From Hirsutella rhossiliensis (Eukaryota > Ascomycota > Sordariomycetes > Hypocreales > Ophiocordycipitaceae), in assembly GCF_020360975.1 (NCBI RefSeq), contig NW_025408667.1, forward strand, positions 7,812,001-7,876,000: a DNA stretch of 64,000 bases. Direction: 5' to 3'. The translations under genes and the position numbers were made by a program. Shown one piece after another: positions 32,022-43,243 of the stretch (its first letter is position 1; each line of letters opens with the position of its first letter). The notes beneath the pieces are model-generated. The model was not told the DNA's origin. It did no database searches and was given only the letters and a program-made list of their open reading frames with translations.

Positions 32022-34581
32022 CATTTAAAAATCCACGGTATTACGAAGGAATCTCACCACGCTCGAATTAATGGATACGGCCGCGCCATTGGTGGAGGAG
32101 ATTATACAGAGGCAGACGCATGGAGCGGTCGACCTAGGCAGAGAGCAAGACTCACGGCAAAGGAGTCTATCCGCCGGTGGTTTGTAAAACACCGACAACC
32201 CTTCTCTGTTGTCGAGACTCCTGCTTTTCAAGAGATGTTCTTGGCTCACAACACAACATGTGTGTACAGGAGTCGTATAACGTTACGCAATCATATATAT
32301 ACAGACTTTGTCGAACGCAGGGAGAAGCTGAAGATTGAGCTTGAGTACAATTGTGCCACCATCTCGTTCACCCTTGATATCTGGACAGCACCGAATCGGG
32401 TGCCCATTTTCGCCATTATTGCGCACTGGATTACACCGGAGTTTGAGGAGAGAGGAAGTTATTGAGTTTATTGAGCTCAAAAGATCTCACACTGGCAAAC
32501 AATTAGCTGAGATAGTTGAGAGGACGCTTGAGGAGCTCAGGCTCAAGCCTAAGCTTCTCGCCATTACGGGAGACAACGCCGGCAATAACGGCACGCTCTG
32601 TCAGTCTTTGTACGATTCTCTCAAGACCAAATTCGACGACAAGGTGAGCCCAATAGGAGGCCCTGCATGCGCTTTCACGGCAGGAAGAGTTGGATCCGCT
32701 GTCTAGCTCATATTACCTCGCTCATTTGTGAGGGCGTCTTGCAAGATCTCAAAGCAGGCACAGCGAAGGAAGCCAAGAAGATGCTTGACAAGTGGGACGA
32801 AGAGAATAAAAGCAACAACTACACCATTCCGGGAGACTCTAGTCGAAGTGGATTGCCAAAATCCGCCTCCTCAATCTCTGGATGTTGAGATCCGGGTCTA
32901 GGAGCAAGACTTCAAAAGCATGCCGCGCACGCACTACCGGAAGCCAACCTACGATGTCGACACTCGCTGGAATTCGGCCTACGACATGATTGACCAATTC
33001 CTCGAGCTTGAGGCAGAGTATACTGAGTTCGTTGATACTCACCCGCAAGTCAAGTGCCTCCTGCCCTTATCAGAAGAGATTGTCGCTCTCTATCAACTGC
33101 GGAAGGTTCTGAAGCCGTTTAAAGACCACACTCTGAAAGTCTCCGAAGTTATGCCGCCGATCTCACAAAGTCTCGATATCTATTGGGATTTGGAAGCTCT
33201 CCTTGATGATGTAGTCGAAGGAGTTGGCGACTTTACAGACCTTGATATGTCCATTCGAGACGCCTTCTCGAAGGGCAAAGCAAAACACGTTACTTATATG
33301 AAGAAGCTTGACGATCAAATGATGCTATTCGCAGCTCACATCCTGGATCCGCGTTATAAAACTCACCAATTGGAAATGATGATACCGGATCAATACTCTG
33401 AGATTATGGCTAAAGTCAAGAAGTATTTCAAAACGGAGTGGCTGGAGCTAGCAGCATTGAATGCCACAAACTCAACTATGAGCCAATCCAGACCAGCTGA
33501 GCGTCCTCAAGGAGTCTCCATTGCGCAATGGAGAGCCATCCAAATGAAGAAGGCGAGGGAGGCGGAGACGGGCGCGGCGATCCCTATTTCGGAGCTTGAA
33601 CGGTGGCTTGCAGCTCCTCGAATAGAGTTCGACGAGTCTATTGCAAAGTCTCCAGACTTCCTACTGAAGTGGTGGAAAGAACACAAGGTCGAGTGGCCAC
33701 TTTTGGCTGCGGCGGCGCGTGATCTTCTCTCTGTCTCTGGCTCTGAAGTTGACGTGGAACGCCTCTTCAGCGGTTGTAGAGACGAATTCGGTATCCGCCG
33801 TCACGCCTTGAAGGCAGATACGGTGCGAGTACTAACACTTTTACGGAGTGCTTATACTCAGGAAGATAAGATCGATCAGGCGTTGATCAAGGCGGCCATG
33901 GAGTATGACATCCTGCCCTTTGCCAATAGTATTATTTGGAGACCAGACCACATTCCGGGCAAGCTGGAAGATGGTATGTATGGATATACCCTCATTATAT
34001 ATGTAGGTATATGCTAATCTGTGTTCAGGCGAGAATCCTCCTCAACCTCTTCCTCCCACCGAGGCTCCCACCGAACCCCCTACCCCCAAACCTCCTGCAT
34101 CCCAAGCCGATAAGTCTGCGATATCAACCCCCTGTCTAGATACAATGGAGGCTTCGGAGGATTGGGGCTCTAAGAGTGTAGCCGTGTACAGTGGCGGATT
34201 CGAACGCGTTGTACCGACGTATTTTGAGGATTCGGCAGAGCTTTGAAAGTGCTTATTTTCAGTCGATTTGCCTAGGACAGGCGGATCAGTATTTATGTAA
34301 GTTAATTTTTGTAGTATTCGGGATTATCGACTTCTTAGAAGGCTATAACTTAAAACTATATACTACTTATTGGCGTTTTGAGGCATCTTTGCAATCGCTC
34401 AGGTACACACCAAATTCACTTCGTTTAGGGATCCTTCAAACCATTCATGAATGGCCTGAATTGGCCCAAACCCAACTTGAATCGCGAAAATTGGAGCTTG
34501 AAGATTTTGAATCAAGATCCAAAAAATTCAATTCATTTGATTCATCCTTCATTCAAAATCTTCAAAATCTTCACCTTCGTC

Positions 34582-34600
34582 TATCACCCCTAGACGTTGA
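34582..34600. repeat. hAT copy 2 right end: terminal inverted repeat and target duplication
   Basis: TATCACCCCTA (34582-34592) followed by GACGTTGA (34593-34600), identical to 18352-18359. Confidence 0.95.
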
Positions 34601-35637
34601 AGGATGAGGAGTACTTTGCATCCCGAGTCAAGGCGTAGCTGGAACGAGCAGTTTCCGTGTCGGTTGACCTGCTGTAGCGTTGTTGCATCCGTTGGCAGTT
34701 GTCAATGCTTGAGCATCAGACGTCACGATGCTGCCAGATTCATCTGGTCACCCGGTGAAAGTCTGTCTACACGGTGTTTGCACGGTCCCATGACTGTAAC
34801 GGAGCTGCTGCCCGAATGTGGCATCCGGTGACACGGCAGCCGAGAATGAACCGGACACGGTTTCACGTGCGCAGTCACGCCCCTCCCCTGTTTCCGCATC
34901 CTGAGACATCGTCAATCCTCACGCTTGCAGCCGCAGCCAGTCCATCTTTTACTCTGATTGGCGACGTCGAGCTCCAGCGGCCCGGCCCACCCAGATGCAC
35001 AAAACTTCCCCGCAAATAGAGACGCTCCCTGGGCTGCACCGTCTCGATCGTTTCGATTCCGCACCGTCTCCAGCCACCCATCTCGAGATGGCAGGCCCCG
35101 GAGTGCCGACTGGAGACGCACGCGCACTGTGCGGCCTGGTCGCTGCCTCCGAAGACGAACCTAGCTGGAGAGCCAAATGCAGAGCAAATGCCGCTCCCGT
35201 CACGCACAACCACAGTATGCGCAGCATCCACGCAAGAAACCATGTTCCTCGCCCGCCAGCCCAACGTGGCGAGGGACCTGCCCACCCTCGCTCGATCCAA
35301 TGGGCGCCGCTTGTGGAACCGTCGTGGCCTCGCTCGCCCTCGTGCGCCCGCCCAGCTCCATCTCGTACCGGCAGGCCCTCTCTCCTACCTGCAACTCCCT
35401 CCTGCTTCGTTTGCCTGACACGCGCCCTCTTGGACGCTTGCAAAAGACTGCCATCGCCTCTACCAAGCCTGATCCTCGTCCGTTTCTCCTCCCAGACGCG
35501 ATCACTTAAGGTATCCTTTGCCTTGGGCTGGCCTGCGTCTGCTGCGCGATTGAGCCATCCGCCGTCTCCCCCACCGGCATTGCGCTCACCCTTCGCCCTC
35601 TTACGTCATCAAGCGCCCCCAACCACGAGTAATCGCC
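34601..35637. other. Displaced 3' region of the hydrolase gene and promoter of the AT-hook gene
   Basis: The left end is the sequence that directly followed the hydrolase stop codon before the hAT insertion. The rest is GC-rich without a supported gene: open frames such as 34995-35666 are Pro/Ser/Arg-rich and overlap frames on the other strand. CT-rich leader-like sequence precedes 35638. Confidence 0.55.
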
Positions 35638-36700
35638 ATGGCCGACGGAATTGCTCCAGCCATTGACAAAGGTATCGCCTGTCGCTGAACGCCGCGAACT
35701 GCTCAGCATGCCTCTCCCAGCGATTGGCGTGCCTGAATTTTCTTTTCGGGCGTCTAGCCGGTGTGCGCCGGCCGGCCAAGTGGCTCTGCGCAATGCGCCG
35801 GCGCGCGACGTGCCGATTAGAGCTTGACCAGTTGGACGCGACTTGCTGACACTCATCCTTTTAGTGGGCGCGCCCGAGCCTACTGCCCCTGAGGCGAAAG
35901 CTGGGGCTCCGACCATGGATGGCTCTGCATCCACTGCCGCCGGCCTCCCAAACTCGGCAAACCACGAGGATAAACCTGGCCAGCCCAGCGAGGCGGATAA
36001 GCCCGAGATCCCCGACGGCGCTGGGCCCGCAGTAGGCACCCCCAAGCCGGTCGAGGTCAAGTCTGTCCCGGAAACGCCCGTCAACGGGGCGACACCCGCT
36101 GGCGGAACCCCCAAGCCCGAGCTGAAGATACAAGACGAGCCTGCCGCGGCCAAAGATTCTCCCAAGGAGCCCCTCGTGACCACCGGCATCACGGATCCGA
36201 AGCCCTCGCCCGCCGCCTCGGTCCCAGAGGCCGACGCCGACGCCGCATCTGGCGCGGCCGTTACCAACGGCAATAACCCTGCTGAAACGACCGCGCCCGC
36301 CACGCACACCGGTCCCGAGACGGAAACGGTCCCGGCAACTGCCCCGGCGCCATCTGCGGTCGCTAACACTCGCGCCATGTCGGGCGACGCGCCGCTCCTG
36401 GCCTCGGAGCCTGCCAAACCGTCGGGACCAGTAGCCCCGGCCGCGCCATTGGAGGCCGCGACGGGAGACAAGCGCAACCTAGACCGGGAGGGCGTGCCCC
36501 CGACGGCCGAGATGGAAAGCCCCCCACCCGCTAAAAAGGCCAAGGTCGACGACGTCTCGGCCGAGACCAACGGGGGCAAAGCCGTCAATGGAAAACCACC
36601 GGCGCGTAAGCCCGGCCGGCCCAGGAAGGACAAGACGGCTGCACCCCAGGTAGGCAGGACAGCCCGCAAGACTCGGAGCCAAGGGCCTGCAGAGGCGTAG
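35638..36700 (+). CDS. AT-hook-containing low-complexity nuclear protein
   Basis: Two exons, 35638-35671 and 35865-36700 (289 residues). The 193-bp intron has donor AAAG|GTATCG, branch GCTGACA and acceptor TTTTAG, and joins MADGIAPAIDK to VGAPEPTAPEA in phase. The protein is disordered, rich in Pro, Ala, Glu and Thr. Near the C-terminus it has a basic motif PPAKKAKVDD, which looks like a nuclear localisation signal, then the AT-hook RKPGRPRKDK and a basic end. It therefore probably binds AT-rich DNA in chromatin. No other domain is seen, and the function is not known. Confidence 0.75.
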
Positions 36701-39568
36701 GCACTCAAGATCAAGACTCGCACGCATGGGTAACCAAGCGCTGTCGGGGCAACTATGGATAGGCGAATGCGAGGCGTGGTTCAGGCGAAAAGGGAGCCTT
36801 TTACCGCTGCGGGAGGTGAAGATTTGTTACGCAGAGGAGGGCGTGTTTATGTGTGTCTGTGCCATGAGGAGTTTAGGTCTCGTGTTTCAGTACCCTGCGA
36901 GTCGAATCGATATGCCCTCTCCTTCCAATTTCTTTTCGCAGAGTCAGTCCTGGCTTTGGTGCCTTTAGCAGAAGGCCGTGAGGTCGGTGGGGCGCGAGAG
37001 GCCACGAGAGGAGTAATAAAGCCTGGCGATGGCCATGAAAAGGCAGTATTCACATGCAATGGCGCGAGTCTGGTCCATTCATGCCGGCACCAAACGGTGG
37101 CATGGAAATTTGACCTCGTCAAGTGCGCCTGTTTGCGTATAGAACGCTACATACTGTATGTTGGGTCAAGGCAAAGCTTTGTGCCAAGAAGTCGACTTGC
37201 AAGCTGCCCGTTTTCTGCTCCATGTATTGCTTGCTATTGCGCAGCTGTAGGCAAGCTGCCTCTGCGGGGAGCGGTCGCTCTATTGGTGAGATGGATAGTG
37301 TCTTGTGTGTTCGTCTTTGATACGATGCGAATCGGAACACGGCCAATCTAGCTGCCTAGTAAGCATTCGCACATGCCTTTGACACGCCATGCGTGAAAGG
37401 ATTGGATGGCATGAATTGCGTCTTCTGGTTTAGGAATGCAGCCGGGACTGTTGTCTACCATGCACCAGATAACCTACTAATATGAGCTCACCACTCATCT
37501 TGCCAGGGACCTGCAGCATCTCGATTGCGGTGCAGCGACTCCCTTGCTCAAGGCAAAGTTCCTTGCCAAGACAATACCGTAGATATTGCGTCCTGCTGTT
37601 GTCTCCGTGATGGCCGTCGATGGGTGCTGAAGATTGGTCACAAGACGGCGGGCACCCCTAGCAACCCCCAGCACTGGTTGTTTGTTGGCATTGAGCTGGT
37701 AAAGAAAGGTAAGCGGTAAATACATGAACCGGGGAGCAGGAAAAGTGACGCTAAGTCGGGGCAGGCTTGGTTGGGGAGCGAGCCTGGGCTAAAAATAGAG
37801 GGCACTCCCAAGAGCCGGCAGGTACCGGTCAGGAAGAGATGCCTACTTGGGTACTAGTAAGTGGTAGGTAGAGTAGATTATTACACCGGCTACACGTCTC
37901 TATTAGAGCAAGTAACATTATATCCGCAGATCCAAAACCATATAGAGAGAGAGGTGAGTGTCGGGAGGATCCAAGGACGGTACATGTACGGATAGAGGCG
38001 GCCTTGAACTAAATACCGGTACCTTAAGGCTCAGTAATCGGCCTGCCCTGCCGCGACTTTCAGGGTGTTCAGGTCCCTCCCTACAGGGCCTGAACGGGCC
38101 CCGCAGCCGCAGGGGACTCGGGGCAGAGCCAGGCGCTAGTGGCTGCTACGGCCGACCGCCTACAAACCTCATGCGACTCGTGCGGCACTTTAAAGTAATC
38201 GCTGCCATATCAACACAAACAAATAGAAGAGCGAGAGCGACGGCTTCCAAGGTCAAGAAGCTCCATGTTTCTACATGAGCATGATTTCACTTCTACAGAA
38301 TACCTGAATACCAGCCTTGACATAATTCCCTTTCCCGGGTTTAGCGGTAACTATGCGAGGTATCCACGGGTCCCACGGCTGGCTGGCATGCTGGCATGAA
38401 ACAGGGTTCTTCCGCGCGGGCACTATCAAACGAGGACAAAAGCATGGGCCATACGGGGTGTCTGAACAAAGTATGTATGAGGAAGATGGACTTGAGAGTT
38501 TGCCCGGCCTCAACAGAAAGCAACGCGGGCGTCGAGCGTTGGCAACCGTCGCCAGATCCTCGTGATGCGGGAACCACCGACTGCTTAGCGCCTCTAGCAC
38601 AGCGTGCTAGTTCAGCACATTGACAGCGCAGGCGACCACTGGCAGCCCGGCTGGATGCCCCGTCTCCCCAGAAAACGAGCCTCTCGGAGGTGCTTCCTTG
38701 TACTCGCGAGTACCACTTGGGCGACGCGATCGAAATGTGTACCACATCCTACACTACTCTCCCGTATCTGGCCCAGCCCCGGTACCTCGCCCATGCCTGC
38801 CGTCTGCCCTTGGGAATGGCGTGCGCATGTCCCGGGTACCGCCGCCGCGCGCCCGTCGCTGTCCTCGCCGTACACGAGAGACCTGCGGGGTACCTTGAGT
38901 GAGCCTCGTCGCGCTGCCCCAAACAATCCATCCGTGCATGATCATCCTTAATCCGCCCATCATTCATCCCAGATTCCCTGCTCCGAGTCCTTTGTTCTCC
39001 TCTCCCCCCTTCTCGTTTTCTCGCCGCCGCTTCAACAGGCTTGCCTCGACCTCTCTTTTCCTTGCCCTCTCGTCTCCTCTCGCGGCGCCTCGTCTTTCTT
39101 TGCGTCCCCCCAAACGTCCCTCGTTTGTCGCTCATCGCCTCTCTTCTTCCTTTCTTTATTTTCTCAACTGCATCGTCAAGACCGCATCATAGCCGGCGCA
39201 AGTGGCACGGACCGAGGGCCGCACAGGCGTTCACTGGCCTTTGACGACCGATTTCTCCTCCCGCTCTCCCCTGGTCTCTCGCTCGACAACCACCTTCCCG
39301 CCCGACGACGCCATCGCCTCCTGTTTTTTAAGACACTGATCGACGCGTCGGCCGTCGACAGTGCGCCTCTGCGAATCGCCCCCTTTCTCTTGTCCCCCCG
39401 TGTCGATCCCGACGACAGACGAGGAAAAATAGCCGTCATTCGACCATTGCGACTTGGAGGATCCGATAATCTGCGCAATCCTTCAGCGCCGGGACAGCTG
39501 CTCCCGTGCGACGGTCTGCCAGGCCGCGGCTGGAATCGTGCCGGTCCGGCGGCCTCGTCCTTGACGCC
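36701..39568. other. Intergenic region upstream of the CSC1-like gene
   Basis: 2.9 kb without a supported gene. An AT-richer part with short repeats lies at 37840-37950, a GC-rich block at 38030-38170. From about 38940 the sequence is strongly CT-rich, as in long fungal 5' leaders, and leads into the CSC1-like start. Open frames of 60-135 codons show no domain. Confidence 0.5.
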
Positions 39569-42500
39569 ATGGACCTGCCCAACTCGGTGCTGCGCCGGCT
39601 TGCTCCTCGCGAGGACGATGCCGGCCAAGAGCTGCTCAAGCTGCTCAAAGACCCCTTCCAGGGTCAAGTAAGTCGCTCGCCACGGACTCGAGACGCAGGC
39701 TAACATCAGGGCCTCCAGCTCGCCGCCGCCTCCTTGTTCTCCGCCCTGGGCATCTCGCTCGGCTTCACCGCCTTCATCGCCATATGCTTCTCCTTTGTGC
39801 GACCCTACAACCAGGCCATCTACGCCCCCAAGCTCAAGCACGCCGACGAGAAGCATGCCCCGCCCCCCATCGGCAAGAAGCCCTGGTCCTGGGTCACGCC
39901 CCTGGCAAAGACCAACGAGGCGGCCCTGATGCAGCAGATTGGCATGGACGCCACCATCTTCCTGCGGTTCATCCGCATGTGCCGCAACATGTTCCTCGTC
40001 CTCGCCCTCATCGGCATCGGCATCCTGCTCCCCGTCAACCTGATAAAGTCGGTCAAGAAGTACGGCGACGGCCCACCCACCGACTGGACCATTCAAATCA
40101 CGCCCCGCGACGTCTACGGCGAAGCCCAGTGGGCTCAGGTCGTCGTTGCCTGGATCTTCAACGTCGTCATCATGGTCTTTTTGTGGTTCAACTACACAAA
40201 GGTCCTGCAGCTGCGGAGGCAATACTTTGAAAGCGAAGAGTACCAAAACAGCCTGCACTCGCGGACTCTGATGGTGAGCCATGGTTCTCTCTCTCCTCCC
40301 GCGTTGGACATGGATGCAACGATCGGGGGCCTGGGCTAATGTCTCGCTCGCAACAGCTCTACGACCTCCCCAAGCAAAGCCGCTCCGACGAAGGCATCGC
40401 CCGCATCATCGATCAGGTTGTGCCCAACTCGTCCTTTGCCCGCACCGCCGTCGCCCGCAACGTCAAGGACCTCCCCGACCTCATCGACGAGCACAGCCAT
40501 GCCGTCCGCAAGCTCGAAAAGATCCTGGCAAAGTACCTCAGGAACCCCGACAAGCTTCCGCCCGCGCGCCCCCAGTGCAAGCCATCCAAGAAGGACCGCG
40601 CCGTCGACACGTACCCCAAGGGCCAGAAGCTTGACGCCATCGAGTACTACACGCAGCGCATCCGCGACCTCGAGGTCGAGATCAAGGAGGTCCGCGCCTC
40701 CGTCGACAAACGGGGCACCATGCCCTACGGCTTCGCCAGCTACACGGACATTGCAGAGACCCACAGCATCGCCCATGCCTGCGGCAAGAAGAAGAAGAAG
40801 ACGCAGGGCGCAACCGTCACGCTGGCGCCCCGGCCCGGCGACATCATCTGGCGCAACATGCCCCTGTCCAGCGCCACCCGCAGCCGCCGGAGGTGGATCA
40901 ACAACTTCTGGATCGCCATCCTGACCTTTCTCTGGGTCGGCCCCAACGCCATGATCGCCATCTTCCTCGTCAACCTGAACAACCTCGGCAAGGTCTGGCC
41001 CGCCTTTAGACGATCCATGGATGCAAATCAAATCTTCTGGGGCATGGTCCAGGGTATCCTGTCGCCCTCGCTCATGTCGCTCGTCTACCTCGTCCTCCCC
41101 ATCATCTTCCGCCGGCTCTCCATCCAGGCGGGCGACCAGACCAAGACGGGGCGCGAGAGGCACGTCATGGCCAAGATGTACTCCTTCTTCATCTTCAACA
41201 ATCTCATCGTCTTTTCCTTCTTCAGCACCATATGGACCTTTGTCTCCGCCGTCGTCCAGAACACCAGCGAGGGTAAGAACGCCTGGGACGCCATCCGGAC
41301 GGCCAAGATCGCCGACGCCATCTTCCTGGCCTTTTGCAACAACAGCATCTTTTGGGTCACGTACCTCTTGCAGCGCCAGCTCGGCGCGGCCATCGACCTC
41401 ACCCAGATCTGGCCCCTGGTTCACGCCTTTTTCCTCAAGAAATTCTCGAGCCCGACGCCGCGCAAGCTCATCGAGCTGACGGCCCCGCCACCGTTTGAGT
41501 ACGCCAGCTACTACAACTACTTTCTCTTCTACTCGACCGTGACGCTCTGCTTTGCCGGCATTCAACCCCTCGTGCTCCTGGCCACGGCCATGTACTTTTG
41601 CATCGACTCGTACCTCAAAAAGTACCTCATCCTCTACCGCTTCGTCACAAAGACGGAGTCGGGAGGCCTGTTCTGGCGCGTGCTCTTCAACCGATTCGTC
41701 CTGGCTACCATCCTGTCGAATCTCGTCGTCATGCTGACGTGCTGGGTGCGCGGCGTGGGAACCCTTACGCAGTTCTACGCCGTCATCCCCTTGCCCTTTA
41801 TCATGATCGGATTCAAGGTCTACTGCCGCCGCGCGTTTGACACCAAGATACGCTACTACAGCACGCAAAACCCCGGCAAGATGCAGGAGGCTGTGCTGCA
41901 AAAGGAGAACCGGCTCCGCAGCGAGAAGCTGTCAAGCCGGTTCGGCCACCCGGCGCTCTACAAGCCGCTCATCACGCCCATGGTGCACTCCAAGGCCCAG
42001 AACCTGCTGCCCTCGGTCTATCGCGGGCGCTTGACGGACGGCAGGGAGGCGGGCGCGGGCGACCTCGTCAGCGTCAGCGGATACTCGGACATGTATGCCC
42101 TCGACGCTATGCAGGGCGGGAGGCCGGGCAAGAGCGCAAACAACGTGCCCGGCTTCGAGTATGTCTCCGAGTCACGCATGGACTTCGAGTACTACAAGAA
42201 CCGGGCCGAGTTTACAGAGCAGCACGGCGGCGGCGAAATGTACGGGCGGCCCGGCACCCCCGTCTCCGTCGACGAGTTTAGCGACCGCTCCTTGTCCCGG
42301 CCGGCGTCGCCCCTGTCCGGGCGGTCGACGCCCTTTTCGCCAGGCGTGCCGCCGCGTCGCATGATGACGGGCATGTCGGACACGAGCTACTCCGGTGGCC
42401 GGCCCGCGGCGGCGCCCGGATACGACCAGTCCGCCCGCGGCCGCCACCCTCTGTATTCGCAGGACAACGGCAGCGCCTCGGGCCTCGTCAGGCACGCGGC

Positions 42501-42759
42501 GGGTGTGCCCGTGAGCCACCCCAGCTATGCGCGGGACGGCTCCGTGGATCGAGGGCGCTCGAGTCCCGGGCTCGTCTCGGGCATCACTTCTCCGCCCGTG
42601 GGGCCTGGCCCGTCGGTGGGCGCGCTGGGTGGCGGACCACGAGGCTACAGCGGGCTGGCGCAGAACGAGGACGTGGAGAGCCCAGACGTCGACCCGACGC
42701 GGTACAGCTACTTTCGAGGGGGGAATCGGCCGGTGCGACCGCCCGGCGAGGGGTGGTGA
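39569..42759 (+). CDS. CSC1/OSCA/TMEM63-family mechano- or osmosensitive cation channel
   Basis: Three exons, 39569-39667, 39719-40273 and 40357-42759, give 1018 residues; the introns are 51 bp (GTAAGT, branch GCTAACA, CTCCAG) and 83 bp (GTGAGC, branch GGCTAAT, AACAG). Order: an N-terminal membrane segment (about 35-60), further TM segments in the RSN1_TM region to about residue 210, a long cytosolic loop (PHM7_cyt, ending KKKKKTQGATVTLAPRPGDIIW), then the 7-TM RSN1_7TM/DUF221 core (FWIAILTFLWVGPNAMIAIF to FYAVIPLPFIMIGFKVYCRRAF), and a roughly 280-residue hydrophilic tail rich in Ser, Pro and Gly. Family members are calcium-permeable channels opened by osmotic or membrane stress, in plasma or endomembranes. 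Between the two candidate acceptors of intron 1 I chose the one farther from the branch point. Confidence 0.93.
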
Positions 42760-43243
42760 GGCGAGATGGCTGGAACGTGCAATGAAGCCGCGGGGCTGGA
42801 TGGGTCTGTTTTGTTTGTCGAAAATGCCTCCCCCCGCGGTGAACATGACATTGGGCTGGAGCGTTTTTCCTTGTCGCGTTTGGGATAGACGGATGGCCCG
42901 CGAGCCGGACGGTACAAGAAAAAGACTAGAGGTCGCTGCGAGACGGCGAGGGCGGGATGCCGCCAACCCTTTAATGCCCATGTATATAACTTTACACTAT
43001 GTTCATTGGGGGCATGGAGCAGAGCAAGGTGCGTCCCCATGTCTTATGATACATTATCTACCTCTAGGCCTTAGCCGTGCTTGTTCCACATGCGTGATGG
43101 AGCTGTATAGTCGTGGCGTGCCTGGCGAGCGTACCAACCAACCGAGGGAGTCGAAGTCGCCTTGCCCATGGCTTGCGTGGCAGCCAGAGGGTGATGCAGC
43201 TGGTATGCTGGAATCTATGCTGCGCTCGAGTATTGTAGCGGCC
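42760..43243. other. Convergent 3' intergenic region
   Basis: It lies between the 3' ends of the CSC1-like gene and the minus-strand acetyltransferase gene. No gene seen. Confidence 0.6.

Larger units (their letters stand above)
19857..34246 (+). pseudogene. hAT transposase, copy 2, interrupted by a copia element
   Basis: The 5' part (19857-20409) covers the N-terminal acidic region and the start of the BED-like finger. The rest (32022-34246) continues after the retrotransposon. From 32920 to 34017 the frame is open through DTRWNSAYDMI and the whole C-terminal dimerisation domain (EVDVERLFSGCR), unlike copy 1, which is shifted there. The 55-bp intron is at 33974-34028 and the stop at 34244-34246. 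Private defects include a 2-base loss near 32455 and 1-base losses near 32847 and 32903. The gene cannot make transposase because of the insertion. Confidence 0.85.
18360..34592 (+). mobile_element. hAT-family DNA transposon, copy 2, with nested retrotransposons
   Basis: The terminal repeats TAGGGCTGATA and TATCACCCCTA and the duplication GACGTTGA (18352-18359, 34593-34600) bound the element. Removing the copia element and its 5-bp duplication leaves about 4621 bp, against 4616 bp in copy 1. Line-by-line reading shows the two copies differ almost only by one-base changes in homopolymer runs, plus a few transitions. The copia element entered the transposase gene just after the BED-finger region. 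Confidence 0.95.

Noticed and set aside
34191..34607. 138-codon frame at the 3' end of hAT copy 2
   Set aside because: It reads through the end of the transposase in another frame and into the terminal repeat; the matching frame in copy 1 is broken.
34995..35666. 223-codon open frame upstream of the AT-hook gene
   Set aside because: Composition is Pro/Ser/Arg-rich as expected from GC-rich non-coding DNA, equally long frames overlap it on the other strand, and it runs into the AT-hook gene start.
35506..36723. 405-codon minus-strand frame across the AT-hook gene
   Set aside because: It is the antisense shadow of a low-complexity plus-strand gene; the plus strand has a consistent intron, AT-hook and nuclear signal.
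39176..40282. 368-codon minus-strand frame
   Set aside because: Antisense to the first exons and leader of the CSC1-like gene; no domain.
40336..41901. 521-codon minus-strand frame
   Set aside because: Antisense shadow of the CSC1-like gene, produced by high GC content at third positions; repetitive Asp/Glu/Gly/Val composition.
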